Source of the DNA: Collinsella aerofaciens
GTDB lineage: Bacteria > Actinomycetota > Coriobacteriia > Coriobacteriales > Coriobacteriaceae
Assembly: GCA_030826265.1 (NCBI GenBank)
Contig: JAPJOH010000014.1
Span: 1-60,763, forward strand
Length of the DNA stretch: 60,763 nucleotides
Direction: 5' to 3'
Below are positions 32,912 through 41,437 of this stretch, piece by piece (position 1 is the first letter of the stretch; the number at the start of each line of letters is the position of its first letter). Under the pieces are notes generated by a model, which worked only from the letters and a program-made list of their open reading frames with translations, ran no database searches and was not told where the DNA came from. A program made the translations under genes and the position numbers.

Positions 32912-34687
32912 TTACTTCGAAAGTTGCTCACTCACGAAGGCGAGAGACTTGTCGCCGTTCTGGGAGAGCTCGATGTACTGCTTGCCACGGCAGGCGACGC
33001 ACTTGTTGCCCAAGCGCTCACAGTCCTTCTGCAGGTCGGCCAGGTAGCTTGCGGCCTGCGGGGCCAGGACGACCAGGTCAAAGTCGGGGAGCATGTCCAC
33101 GTGGTTGCCATAGGCCTCGGCAGCGGTCTCGAGGTTAATGCCGCGCTCCTTGGCGGCCTTGGCCAGCGCGTTGGCGAGCAGGCCCGAGGTTCCGCCGCCC
33201 TGGCAGAGCACGAGCACGCGCTTGCCGTTGAGGTCGCTGGCAGTCGTTGTCTCGGCAGCGGGTGCTGCGGAAGCGGCGGGGGAGTCGGCCTTCACGGCCT
33301 CGGCAGCAGCGCCGGCGGCAACGCTCTTGGCGTCAGCCTTGCCCTGGAAGGCATCGTTGAGCTTGGCGGCTTTCTCGGCGTTCTTGGCGGCGAGCTCCTC
33401 CTGGGAGATCTCGGCCTCCTCGGCGCACTTCTGGGCGTCATAGGCACGGAAGAACGGATAGTACAGGGCAAAGTCGACGACCAGGATGATGGCGAGCATC
33501 ACAAAGGCGAGCGGCTGGAAGCCCAGGCCCATGATGGTGCCGATGGGGCCGGGGACGGTCCAAGGCAGGGTGTACATAAAGCCGTTCATGCCCAAGAAGT
33601 CGATAAAGATCTTGAGGATCCAGATGTTGGCGATCGGGGCAAAGACAAACGGGACAAAGAAGACGGGGTTGAGCACGATGGGTGCGGCGAACAGCAGCGG
33701 CTCGTTGACGGCAAAGCAGACGGGGACGATGGCGGCCTTACCGACGGCGCGCATCTCCTGAGACTTGGCCAGGAAGCAGAACATAAAGACCAGGACGAGC
33801 GTGGCGCCGGTGCCGCCCATGCAGACGACGAAGTACTGGGCACCCTGGGTCAGGACAGCGGAAGCGTGCTGGCCGGCCTGGAACGCAGCCAGGTTGTCGG
33901 TCATGTTGGCAACGAGAGCGGCGGCGATGGCGGGCTCGACGATCGAGGGGCCGTGGACGCCCACGAACCAGAAGAGGCTCATGGCGCCGTAGATCACAGC
34001 GAGGCCGATGTAGCCATCGGCAGCGGTGAACAGGGGCTGGAACACCTGGATGACACCCTGGGCAAAGCAGAAGCCAAAAGCAGCGCGGAAGACGATGTCA
34101 AAAACCCAAAAGACGGTGATGCAGACGGAGAAGGGGATGATGTCCTTAAAGGTCTGCGAGATGTTGGGCGGAACCTGCTCGGGCATCTTGACGGTGATGT
34201 TGCGCTTAATGAAGAACTTGTAGATGATGCCGGTCACAAACGCAGCGATGAAAGCGGTCAGCAGGCCCTTGGAACCAAGGTAGGTGGTGTTGAAACCGCT
34301 GGCAGCGTCCGTGGCGATGGTGTCGCTCGAAAGGAGCAAGAAGCCGATGATGGCCGCGCACATGCACGAGATGAAGTTGATCTGGTTGTTCTTGGGCAGA
34401 TCGCGGTTCTGAGCGTCGGCGAAGTGCTTGGCCGTGGTGGCGGCGCAGGCGATGGCCAGGATGCCCATGGAGTAGTTGTAGCACTTCCACAGGGCGTTGT
34501 TGATGTCATCGGGCCAGTAGAAACCCCAGATGTTGGGGACCGAGGCTACCAGGCAGAAGATGGACGAGAAGATGATGATGGGGATGACGGAGATAAAGCC
34601 GTCGCGGATCGCCTTGAGGTACTTGTTGCGGGCGATCGCGTTGAAAAAGGGCTGGCCCTTTTCGATGATGGCGATGAGTTGCTCCAT
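32912..34687 (-). CDS. lacE: PTS lactose-family EIICB (copy 2)
   Basis: 591-residue permease: EIIC (about 1-425; EQLIAIIEKGQPFFNAIARN, WFVGVHGPSIVEPAIAAALV, FAVNEPLLFAAPIVLNP), an Ala-rich linker (about 430-490) and EIIB (about 495-591) with phosphocysteine in VLVLCQGGGTSGLL. The EIIB end is divergent from the other two paralogues (AYGNHVDMLPDFDLVVLAP, extra cysteines near KCVACRGKQ). It faces lacI2 across a 357-base gap carrying three operator-like sites. It lacks an EIIA. Confidence 0.93.
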   Translation of the reverse strand: MEQLIAIIEKGQPFFNAIARNKYLKAIRDGFISVIPIIIFSSIFCLVASVPNIWGFYWPDDINNALWKCYNYSMGILAIACAATTAKHFADAQNRDLPKNNQINFISCMCAAIIGFLLLSSDTIATDAASGFNTTYLGSKGLLTAFIAAFVTGIIYKFFIKRNITVKMPEQVPPNISQTFKDIIPFSVCITVFWVFDIVFRAAFGFCFAQGVIQVFQPLFTAADGYIGLAVIYGAMSLFWFVGVHGPSIVEPAIAAALVANMTDNLAAFQAGQHASAVLTQGAQYFVVCMGGTGATLVLVFMFCFLAKSQEMRAVGKAAIVPVCFAVNEPLLFAAPIVLNPVFFVPFVFAPIANIWILKIFIDFLGMNGFMYTLPWTVPGPIGTIMGLGFQPLAFVMLAIILVVDFALYYPFFRAYDAQKCAEEAEISQEELAAKNAEKAAKLNDAFQGKADAKSVAAGAAAEAVKADSPAASAAPAAETTTASDLNGKRVLVLCQGGGTSGLLANALAKAAKERGINLETAAEAYGNHVDMLPDFDLVVLAPQAASYLADLQKDCERLGNKCVACRGKQYIELSQNGDKSLAFVSEQLSK

Positions 34688-34746
34688 GCAATGCTCCTAA
34701 GAGTCGGTGGGTTAGCAACGATGGTAGCTTTTGGCGTCCGGTTGCC

Positions 34747-35030
34747 AAAATGTTGACGTTGCCATTTTGCGACACAAAAAAAGACGCGAACCGGTGGTTC
34801 CTGTGCCTGCGAACCGTCGATTCCTTACGCGTAAACGTTTGAGCCGCCCGGTGGCTCTGTGTTTGCACAATGGCAACGTTAACATTTGGTAGACAAAAGC
34901 CGTTCGGGGAAGCAAAAATGTCGGTGAACGGTAGGTTTTGGGTGGTGAGCGTATGGTGGGGGAGGCGTTGGATATACTTGAAGACGTTTCATTTGACTGC
35001 GCAAGGTGCCACCAATGGCATCGTTGACAT
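34747..35030. promoter_or_regulatory. LacI-type operators between lacE2 and lacI2
   Basis: Three related sites: AAAATGTTGACGTTGCC (inverse orientation, 34747-34768), AATGGCAACGTTAACATT (34869-34886) and AATGGCATCGTTGACAT (35014-35030), all centred on a CG. They differ from the lacI1 sites in the flanking bases, giving each regulator its own code. CGGTGAACGGT lies at 34922-34932. Confidence 0.65.
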
Positions 35031-35044
35031 AGAAAGATCGACCT

Positions 35045-36049
35045 ATGGCCGCTGTTAAAAAATCGGTATCCGTCAAAGACGTAGCGCGCCTCGCGGGCGT
35101 CTCGGAGCAGACAGTCTCGCGTACGGTGCACGATTCGCCCAGCGTGCGCCCCGAGACCAAGGAACGCGTACGTGCCGCCATGCGCGAGCTGGGGTATCGC
35201 CCCAATTTTGCCGGTCGATCGTTGCGCCGTGGCAAGTTTAAGACCGTCGGCGTCGCCATGTTCAACATTACCGGCACCGGCAATCTCGACCGTATGGAGG
35301 GCTTTGCCGCAGCGGCCGACAAACATGGCTATGCCATCACCCTCACTAAAGTAGACGGGCATCCGTATACCCTCGAGAGCGCATCGTCGCGCATGAGCGC
35401 ACTGCCGGTGGATGGCATGGTTGTGATTATGAACCGCATGCCGGCGGACTTTGGAACCTTCGAGCCGCTGCCCGGCATGCAGACGGTGCTCGTTACGATG
35501 TTGGAGCACCCGCTCTGTTCAACGGTCGATAACGACCAGTTCGATTGTTCGCGCCAGGTGGTCGAGTATTTGCTGGGGCAGGGACACAAGACTGTGCACT
35601 TTATCTCGTGTCCCGAGCGCTCGCTTTCGGGCATGCGGCGCGAGGAAGGCTGGCGTGAGACATTGCGTGCGCATGGCATTGAGCCCCCGCAGCTCGTGCG
35701 TGGCGACTGGACGGCGCAGAGTGGATATGCTGCCGGCCAGGCGCTTGCGGATGATCCGACCTGCACGGCCATTTATGCCTCCAACGATGCCATGGCATAT
35801 GGCTGCATCCGTGGGCTCGAGTCGCGCGGGAAGTGCGTGCCCCAGGACGTGAGCGTGGTGGGTGTTGATGACAGCCTGGGCGATATCGTGCCCGATTGTC
35901 GCTTGACCACGGTGCGCTTTGACAACAAGCGCGTCGGCATGTGGGCGGTTGACAAGATTGCCGGCGCCGAGGGCGTTGAACCCGGTGTGGAGCACATGCT
36001 GTTTCCGGGCGTGCTCGTCGAGGGCGATACGGTGCGCGATGTACGCTAG
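35045..36049 (+). CDS. LacI-family regulator (lacI2), facing lacE2-lacG2
   Basis: 334 residues. The HTH is SVKDVARLAGVSEQTVSRTVH (about 8-28), hinge GRSLRRGKFKTVGVAMFNI (about 58). The sensor domain has ALPVDGMVVIMNRMP, IYASNDAMAYGCIRGLESRG and VSVVGVDDSLGDIVPD. The sensor resembles that of lacI3 (44770) more than lacI1, for example EPLPGMQTVLVTM here and DPLPGIGTVIVTM there. The start is at ATG 35045 with only a weak AAAGAT before it. Three CG-centred sites precede it. Confidence 0.88.
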   Translation: MAAVKKSVSVKDVARLAGVSEQTVSRTVHDSPSVRPETKERVRAAMRELGYRPNFAGRSLRRGKFKTVGVAMFNITGTGNLDRMEGFAAAADKHGYAITLTKVDGHPYTLESASSRMSALPVDGMVVIMNRMPADFGTFEPLPGMQTVLVTMLEHPLCSTVDNDQFDCSRQVVEYLLGQGHKTVHFISCPERSLSGMRREEGWRETLRAHGIEPPQLVRGDWTAQSGYAAGQALADDPTCTAIYASNDAMAYGCIRGLESRGKCVPQDVSVVGVDDSLGDIVPDCRLTTVRFDNKRVGMWAVDKIAGAEGVEPGVEHMLFPGVLVEGDTVRDVR

Positions 36050-36110
36050 GGCGCGGGTCTGTTTGGGTTTCCGCTAATTGTGTTCGATATTGTTTAAATT
36101 GGTTTAAAAA

Positions 36111-36183
36111 CCGTTCACGGTCGAAAAGTGACCGTTCATAGCTCGAAATTACGTTTTGCGCTGTTCTTTTTTGTTTGAATGTT
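36111..36183. promoter_or_regulatory. Candidate operators before lacF
   Basis: ACCGTTCACGGT (36111-36122) is a palindrome apart from its central two bases. A second partial copy GACCGTTCATAG follows at 36131. TGTTTGAATGT at 36173-36183 matches the motif before deoR and lacA. Both motifs therefore converge on the shared EIIA gene. Confidence 0.5.
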
Positions 36184-36263
36184 ATTGTTTCTGTCATACA
36201 CAACGCAGCGCGTATGCCCGGACGCGATGCTCTCCATTGGTTCATATGTGAAAGGAACGCAAC

Positions 36264-36602
36264 ATGGCAACCAAAGAAGAAATCTCGATGGTTGGATTCG
36301 AGATCGTCGCATACGCAGGTGACGCCCAGACCGATCTGCTTGCAGCGCTCGATGCTGCTCGCGAGGGTGACTTTGAGAAGGCCGAGCAGCTGCACAAGGA
36401 TGCCAGCGATGCGCTCATCGGTGCCCACGACACGCAGACCAAGCTGCTTTCGCAGGAGGCCGGCGGTGGCGAGATGGAGATGACCTTCATCATGGCTCAC
36501 GCTCAGGACACTCTCATGACCACTATGATCCTGGAGAAGCAGGCCCGCTTTACCATCGATGCCTACAAGCGCATTGCCGAGCTCGAGGCCAAGCTCGCCT
36601 AA
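36264..36602 (+). CDS. lacF: PTS lactose/cellobiose-family EIIA
   Basis: Trimeric helical phosphocarrier of 112 residues that passes phosphate from HPr to the EIIB domains of LacE. EEISMVGFEIVAYAGDAQTDLL opens the first helix region, the phospho-histidine is in FIMAHAQDTLMT (about residue 78) and QARFTIDAYKRIAELEAKL ends the third helix. The RBS is AAAGGAACG. It is monocistronic, with a terminator after it. It is the only EIIA of this family in the window although three EIICB proteins need one. Confidence 0.93.
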   Translation: MATKEEISMVGFEIVAYAGDAQTDLLAALDAAREGDFEKAEQLHKDASDALIGAHDTQTKLLSQEAGGGEMEMTFIMAHAQDTLMTTMILEKQARFTIDAYKRIAELEAKLA

Positions 36603-36632
36603 CGAGCCCTCACAACCAAGTCCCCTTCCAAA

Positions 36633-36663
36633 AGCTCTGCCGCTACCCGCGGCAGGGCTTTTT
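36633..36663 (+). terminator. Terminator of lacF
   Basis: AGCTCTGCCGC / GCGGCAGGGC stem with TACCC loop and TTTTT. Confidence 0.85.
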
Positions 36664-36691
36664 CTGTCCTCCTCCAAGTTGCGGTGAAATA

Positions 36692-36732
36692 TAGTCATTG
36701 GGGACGTTCTTAAACGACTAGTCATTGGGGAC
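36692..36732. repeat. Dispersed repeat with TAGTCATTGGGGAC, two copies in tandem
   Basis: TAGTCATTGGGGAC occurs at 36692 and 36719, separated by GTTCTTAAACGAC. The same words are found at 41438-41506 as an inverted pair, with partial matches at about 17724-17741 and 58987. All copies are intergenic. Confidence 0.7.
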
Positions 36733-36825
36733 AGTCTTGGTGCGCTCCGTTCGTCCTCCCGTTCGATTTTTGCTCGGTGGGTATACTTCCTTTCGCATTA
36801 AACGCCGGACTGAGGAGGTATCCAA

Positions 36826-37857
36826 ATGCCGGATAACGGGTCAATACAAAAAAGAGGCGCGCACGAGATGGCTCATGGGCGTCCTGTCCAGATAACCGAG
36901 CACACGACGGTAACCGAGCTGCAGCCCAGTCTGTCCGATGTCGTGTGCGCAAACAAAAAGCTGCAGATTGGCTTTATCGTTGCGCTCGTGGTGCTGGCGC
37001 TGCTGTCGGGCTTTGTGGCTCGTCCGCATTTCGCCGATACCAAAACTTGGGACTCCACCATCGAGGTCATCGATCAAAAGAAAGGAAACGTACTGGCGCT
37101 CACGACCTCGTGCGTGGCGCTGTCTGCGGGCATTACCGCGCTGCCGGGTGATACGGGAACGCCGGTTGCCGAGCAGCTCGCGCAGCTTTCAGGCAACCTT
37201 GGTATCGTGCTTGCCGTGCTATACCTAGAGAAATATTTGCTCACGATTTTGTGGTCGGTTGGCCTGGGCATCTTAATCCCGTTTGCGTTGGCGCTCTTTG
37301 CGGTGTCGCTCGGCATTCACGGGCGCTGGAGCACGAGCGCTGTCCTGCGCCGTGTGGCGACGCGCGTGCTGGTGGTTGCCGTGATCGGCATGGCGCTCGT
37401 GCCCGCGAGCGTATGGGTGTCGCAGAAGGTCGATGAAACGTATCGCGTAAGTATTGAGCAAGCTGAGCAAAAGGCTGCGGACGCTGCGGACGCGGCCGAC
37501 ACCACGGACAAGTCAGCCGAGACCAGCTCAAAATCGAACAAGAAAAAATCCGAGGCCACGGAGTCCAAAAACGTGCTCGAGCAGTTGACTGATGGGGCAT
37601 CGAGCCTTGTTACGTCGGTGACCAGCGGCGCCAAGCAGATGACCGATGAGATCGTGCGGCAGGTGACCGATCTGATTGAAGGCGTCATCGTGATGATCGT
37701 GACCTCGTGCGTTATCCCGCTGCTGGTGCTCGTGGCGTTCCTATGGCTAGGACACGTGCTGCTGGGGATCGATATTTCCGGCCCGGCGAACTATTTGACG
37801 GGCCGTTTCTTGAGTGCTCCTTCCAAGCACGCCAAAAAGGGCGGGCAGTCCGAGTAG
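36826..37857 (+). CDS. Multi-pass membrane protein of unknown function
   Basis: I do not recognise the family. The 343-residue protein has a polar N terminus (about 1-45), a membrane helix KLQIGFIVALVVLALLSGF, hydrophobic pairs around LGIVLAVLYLEKYLLTILW and LGILIPFALALFAVSLGI, and another at VLVVAVIGMALVPASVWV. A long polar Ala/Lys/Ser-rich segment follows (about 205-245, KAADAADAADTTDKSAETSS). The last hydrophobic stretch is GVIVMIVTSCVIPLLVLVAF before a basic tail. The start has an excellent GAGGAGG. It has its own terminator and no visible tie to the lac genes. Confidence 0.8.
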   Translation: MPDNGSIQKRGAHEMAHGRPVQITEHTTVTELQPSLSDVVCANKKLQIGFIVALVVLALLSGFVARPHFADTKTWDSTIEVIDQKKGNVLALTTSCVALSAGITALPGDTGTPVAEQLAQLSGNLGIVLAVLYLEKYLLTILWSVGLGILIPFALALFAVSLGIHGRWSTSAVLRRVATRVLVVAVIGMALVPASVWVSQKVDETYRVSIEQAEQKAADAADAADTTDKSAETSSKSNKKKSEATESKNVLEQLTDGASSLVTSVTSGAKQMTDEIVRQVTDLIEGVIVMIVTSCVIPLLVLVAFLWLGHVLLGIDISGPANYLTGRFLSAPSKHAKKGGQSE

Positions 37858-37891
37858 CTAAAACAGCTGTATATACCGGGGAATACCGCCG

Positions 37892-37926
37892 AAGGGCGGC
37901 CGAGACGCGTTCTCGGTCGCCCTTTT
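37892..37926 (+). terminator. Terminator after the membrane protein gene
   Basis: AAGGGCGGCCGAGA / TCTCGGTCGCCCTT stem, CGCGT loop, TTTT tail. Confidence 0.85.
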
Positions 37927-37982
37927 GTTTGTTGAACACATGGTCGCTGCGTCCGCGCCCGGCTCAAACGGTCAGCAATCAT

Positions 37983-38072
37983 CCGTGAACGGTATTTGTT
38001 CAAAAAAGAACAAAGATAAACAAATAGTTGTTGCAGTTACTGTTCGAATGTGTTCAAATAAACATGAACAGT
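37983..38072. promoter_or_regulatory. Operator-rich region before lacA-lacB
   Basis: Contains CCGTGAACGG (37983-37992), the perfect inverted repeat TTTGTTC-AAAAAA-GAACAAA (37995-38014), and ACTGTTC...GAACAGT (38039-38072) enclosing TGTTCGAATGTGTTC. The TGTTC/GAACA repeats resemble DeoR-family (LacR) operators; the first motif is shared with lacF, lacI2, lacI3 and the third EIICB gene. Confidence 0.55.
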
Positions 38073-38164
38073 GAAGAACCGCACATTCAGATGCCCGGAC
38101 CTGAACGCGATTCAACACTTCCAAACAGAAACTACGCACCTGCGTATCTCTCAAGGAGGATGTC

Positions 38165-38593
38165 ATGAGGGTTGTAATCGCTTCCGATGCCGACGGTATG
38201 TCGATGAAGGAGTCCATCAAGGAGATGCTCATCGCCGACGGTCACGAGGTCGTCGACTATTCCGAGACCCCTGCCGCGGACTTTGTCGATTCCGCGACCG
38301 CCGTTGCCAAGGACCTGCTGGAGCACAAGGATTCCCAGGGCTTCGCATTCGATAAGTACGGCGTCGGCTCCTATATGGCCGCCGTCAAGATCAAGGGCAT
38401 GGTCGTCGCCAACATTTCCGACGAGCGTTCCGCCTACATGACCCGCGAGCACAACGGCTCGCGCATGGTCACCATGGGCCCGGGCGTTGTGGGCACCGAG
38501 GTCGCCAAGAAGATCGCCCGCGAGTTCCTGCGCGCCCAGTACGCCGGCGGCCGTCACCAGATCCGTGTCGACATGCTCAACAAGATGGCCTAA
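38165..38593 (+). CDS. lacA: Galactose-6-phosphate isomerase subunit LacA
   Basis: With LacB it interconverts galactose-6-P and tagatose-6-P. 142 residues of the RpiB/LacAB fold: VVIASDADGMSMKESIKEML at the N terminus region, HEVVDYSETPAADFVDSA (about 30), YGVGSYMAAVKIKGMVVANI (about 62) and REHNGSRMVTMGPGVVG (about 95). LacA lacks the catalytic cysteine that LacB carries, as seen here. The RBS is AAGGAGG. lacB follows after 63 bases. Confidence 0.92.
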   Translation: MRVVIASDADGMSMKESIKEMLIADGHEVVDYSETPAADFVDSATAVAKDLLEHKDSQGFAFDKYGVGSYMAAVKIKGMVVANISDERSAYMTREHNGSRMVTMGPGVVGTEVAKKIAREFLRAQYAGGRHQIRVDMLNKMA

Positions 38594-38656
38594 CGAGAGC
38601 CACCGAGAACTCGAACTTCTACCTCAACTTGTGAATTCAGACGAAAGGACGTTCTG

Positions 38657-39181
38657 ATGAAGAAGACCATCGCAATCGGTTGCGACCATATCGTTACGGA
38701 CGAGAAGATCTATCTGGCCGACCGCCTGGAGCAGGCTGGCTACAAGGTGCTCGACTGCGGTACCTACAGCCACACCCGTACGCACTATCCCATCTACGGT
38801 AAGGCCGTGGGCGAGGCTGTTGCCAGCGGCAAGGCCGACTTTGGCGTGGCCCTGTGCGGCACCGGCATCGGCATCACCAACGCCGTCAACAAGGTTCCCG
38901 GCGCCCGCTGCGCCCTGGTTCGCGACATGACCTCTGCCCTGTATGCCCGTCGCGAGCTCAACGCCAACATCGTGGGCTTTGGCGGCAAGATTACCGGCGA
39001 GTTCCTGATGGCCGATATCATGCTTGCCTTCCTGGAGGAGCCCTACGAGAAGACCCCCGAGCACGATGCCCTGATCGCCAAGATCGACGCCTGCAATAAG
39101 GCCGACGCCGAGGCTCAGGCTGACCCGCACTTCTTTGACGAGTTCCTCGAGAAGTGGGACCGCGGCGAATACCACGATTAG
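38657..39181 (+). CDS. lacB: Galactose-6-phosphate isomerase subunit LacB
   Basis: 174-residue catalytic partner of LacA. IAIGCDHIVTDEKIYLADRL opens the Rossmann-like fold, the catalytic cysteine is in VALCGTGIGITNAVNKVPG (about residue 74), and SALYARRELNANIVGFGGK (about 96) binds the phosphate end. The C-terminal extension (DPHFFDEFLEKWDRGEYHD) is the usual LacB tail that reaches into LacA. The RBS is GAAAGGA. A terminator ends the lacAB transcript. Confidence 0.93.
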   Translation: MKKTIAIGCDHIVTDEKIYLADRLEQAGYKVLDCGTYSHTRTHYPIYGKAVGEAVASGKADFGVALCGTGIGITNAVNKVPGARCALVRDMTSALYARRELNANIVGFGGKITGEFLMADIMLAFLEEPYEKTPEHDALIAKIDACNKADAEAQADPHFFDEFLEKWDRGEYHD

Positions 39182-39213
39182 CGGGTATCCGGCGTAATTA
39201 ACTAGTCCGTTGA

Positions 39214-39250
39214 CGGCTCGCGTTTCTGTGAGGGGGCGCGAGCCGGTTTT
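39214..39250 (+). terminator. Terminator after lacAB
   Basis: CGGCTCGCG / CGCGAGCCG perfect 9-bp stem followed by GTTTTC. Confidence 0.75.
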
Positions 39251-39384
39251 CTATCAGCCCAATTGGCCCAGCGGGCTGGACGTGCATTGTTCTTTTGTTT
39301 GCGGCGCTGCCTCATTACCTTTCTGCTCAAGGCACGACGTTCACAATGGATCGTGCGAGATGATATGTGAAGGAGAAGATTCCC

Positions 39385-40266
39385 ATGGAGTTTGTTCTTG
39401 ATAACGGCTCTGTCCGCATTGCGTTGAGCACGGCTGGCGGATCGTTCACTTCTATTACGGCCAACGGCCGTGAGTACCTGTGGCAGGGTGACCCGGCGGT
39501 CTGGTCGGGCCAGGCACCCATTTGTTTCCCGATCTGCGGCGGCCTTCGTGACGGTCGCGCAATGACCATGGGCGGCCGCGAGGTCAAGCTTGCCCGTCAC
39601 GGCTTTGCTCGCAAACAGGAGTGGAAGCTCGAGGAGCAGGGCGACAACATGGTCGCGCTGAGCCTAAGCTCTGCCGACCATGCCGAGTTGCTCGAGCAGT
39701 ACCCGTATCCGTTTAAGATCGTTGCTCGTTACACGATCGATGCGGAAAAGGTGGCCGTGTCGTACGAGGTGACCAATGAGGGCACCGAGGACATGCCGTT
39801 CTTTGTGGGCGGTCACCCTGGCTTTAAGTGCCCGCTTGACGAGGGCGAGTCCTATGACGACTACGAGCTCCGTTTTGAGCAGCGCGAGGTCGCCGAGCTC
39901 TGTACTGCCGTTCCCTCGACGGGCCTGATTGATGTTGAGCATCGCAGCAAGAACCCCATGATCGGCCATGACCTGCCGCTTACCCACGAACTCTTCGACT
40001 TCGCGGAGACCATCTTTGACGTGCTCGAGAGCCGCGTGGTTACGTTGACCAAGAAAACCGAGGACAAGGGCGTGCGCCTGACGTTCCCCGATATGCCGTA
40101 CCTGATTGTATGGAGCAAGCCCGAGGGCGACTTTGTGGCTGTTGAACCGTGGGGTGGTCTGTCCACCTGCTCCGACGAGGACGATATTCTGGAGCACAAG
40201 CGTGGCTGCCTGGTGGCCAAGCCGGGAGAGACCGTCACCCGCGGCTTTGAGATCGAGATCCTTTAA
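39385..40266 (+). CDS. lacX: LacX-like aldose 1-epimerase family protein (copy 2)
   Basis: 293-residue paralogue of the gene at 14729 with the same motifs (EYLWQGDPAVWSGQAP, FPICGGLRDGRAMT, RHGFARKQEW, FFVGGHPGFKCPL, VAVEPWGGLSTC). Likely a mutarotase for galactose-6-P or tagatose-6-P, by analogy with lac operon LacX. GAAGGAGA precedes the start at 39385. It follows lacAB and precedes lacC2 by 53 bases, so the order lacA-lacB-lacX-lacC is that of a compact tagatose operon lacking lacD. Confidence 0.86.
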   Translation: MEFVLDNGSVRIALSTAGGSFTSITANGREYLWQGDPAVWSGQAPICFPICGGLRDGRAMTMGGREVKLARHGFARKQEWKLEEQGDNMVALSLSSADHAELLEQYPYPFKIVARYTIDAEKVAVSYEVTNEGTEDMPFFVGGHPGFKCPLDEGESYDDYELRFEQREVAELCTAVPSTGLIDVEHRSKNPMIGHDLPLTHELFDFAETIFDVLESRVVTLTKKTEDKGVRLTFPDMPYLIVWSKPEGDFVAVEPWGGLSTCSDEDDILEHKRGCLVAKPGETVTRGFEIEIL

Positions 40267-40319
40267 CGAGTTATCGTATGTTTGGGGCGGGTTATGCCGC
40301 CCCGGAACAGGAGTTCAAC

Positions 40320-41255
40320 ATGATTCTGACCGTTACCATGAACCCGTCGATTGATACGCGCTATCAGCTCGACAAGCTGATCATCGACGACGTGAACCGT
40401 GTGACGCCCGAAAAGACCGCTGGCGGCAAGGGCCTCAACGTGAGCCGTGTGCTGCTGCAGTTGGGCGACGATGTGCTCGCGACCGGTCTGCTCGGCGGAC
40501 ACATGGGTGCCTATATGGCCGAGCTCATGGATGCCGATGGCGTCAAGAACGACTTTGTGCCCATCGCCGGTGAGACGCGCATTTGCCTGAATATTCTGCA
40601 CGAGGGTAATCAGACCGAGCTGCTGGAGAGCGGCCCGCAGATCGCTCCGGCCGAGCTCGAGGCCTTTACGGCCAAGTTTGCCGAGCTTGCAGCGAAGGCG
40701 GACGTTGTGACGCTTTCGGGCTCGCTGCCGCGTGGCGTCGATGCCGGCTACTATGCCGAGCTCGTCAAGATTGCCGAGGAGGCGGGCGCCAAGGTGCTGC
40801 TCGATACCTCGGGTGCATCGCTGGAGGCCGCGCTGGAGTCCGACGCTAAGCCTGAGCTCGTAAAGCCCAACCTGACCGAGATTAACGGCCTGCTGGGTAC
40901 GTCCTTTACGACTGATGATGTCGATGCCCTGCGCGAGGCGCTTGCCGCCGATGACCGTTTTGCTGGTATCCCCTGGGTTGTCGTTTCGATGGGCGCTGCC
41001 GGTTCGGTTGGCTTCCATGAGGGTCGCGCGTTCCGCGCCAAGACGCCCGCGATTGCGGCTGTGAACGCGACGGGTTCCGGTGACTCGACCATCGCCGGCT
41101 TTGCACATGCCATTGCTGCTGGCGCCGACGACGTCACGGTGCTCAAGACCGCCAATACCTGCGGCAAGCTCAACGCCATGGATCCCAAGACCGGGCATTT
41201 GGTTATGGACCGCTGGGACGAGGTCTACAACAGCGTTGTCGTGACTGAACTGTAG
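40320..41255 (+). CDS. lacC: Tagatose-6-phosphate kinase (copy 2)
   Basis: 311-residue PfkB-family kinase, nearly identical to the copy at 15670: ILTVTMNPSIDTRYQL, KTAGGKGLNVSRVLLQLG, VKPNLTEINGLLG, catalytic NATGSGDSTIAGF. AGGAG precedes its start. Adjacent lacAB makes tagatose-6-P kinase the likely role. The element at 41257 begins 1 base after its stop, and no other terminator is seen on this strand. Confidence 0.92.
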   Translation: MILTVTMNPSIDTRYQLDKLIIDDVNRVTPEKTAGGKGLNVSRVLLQLGDDVLATGLLGGHMGAYMAELMDADGVKNDFVPIAGETRICLNILHEGNQTELLESGPQIAPAELEAFTAKFAELAAKADVVTLSGSLPRGVDAGYYAELVKIAEEAGAKVLLDTSGASLEAALESDAKPELVKPNLTEINGLLGTSFTTDDVDALREALAADDRFAGIPWVVVSMGAAGSVGFHEGRAFRAKTPAIAAVNATGSGDSTIAGFAHAIAAGADDVTVLKTANTCGKLNAMDPKTGHLVMDRWDEVYNSVVVTEL

Positions 41256-41256
41256 G

Positions 41257-41406
41257 GTTACGCGGTTTTACCAAACCGCGTAACGGCGCGACGCTGCAAA
41301 CGCCCCTAAGCGGCAATCTGACGTTCAATCGTCGGGCATGACCAAAAGGTCAATGCCCTCCTCTTTCACGTCACCTTGCTCGCTTAGGGGCGTTTTCGCT
41401 GTCGTT
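41257..41406 (-). ncRNA. Structured intergenic element E1 (putative RNA)
   Basis: Read on the minus strand. P1 AACGCCCCTAAGCG/CGCTTAGGGGCGTT; internal loop AGCAAGG; P2 TGACGT/ACGTCA; conserved loop GAAAGAGGAG opposite CGACGATTGA; P3 hairpin with TTTT loop; then GCAGCGTCG and a closing hairpin GTTACGCGG...CCGCGTAAC. Three further copies with compensating stem changes lie at 55641, 58846 and 59032. Transcription has not been shown. The orientation is set by the UUCG loop of copy E2. Confidence 0.65.
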
Positions 41407-41437
41407 GCCAAGACACCGGCGTTGCCTTGGTCGCAAA

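Noticed and set aside
36050..36263. A small gene before lacF
   Set aside because: The open frame at 36175 overlaps lacF in another frame and lacks any start signal; the gap is explained by operators and promoter.
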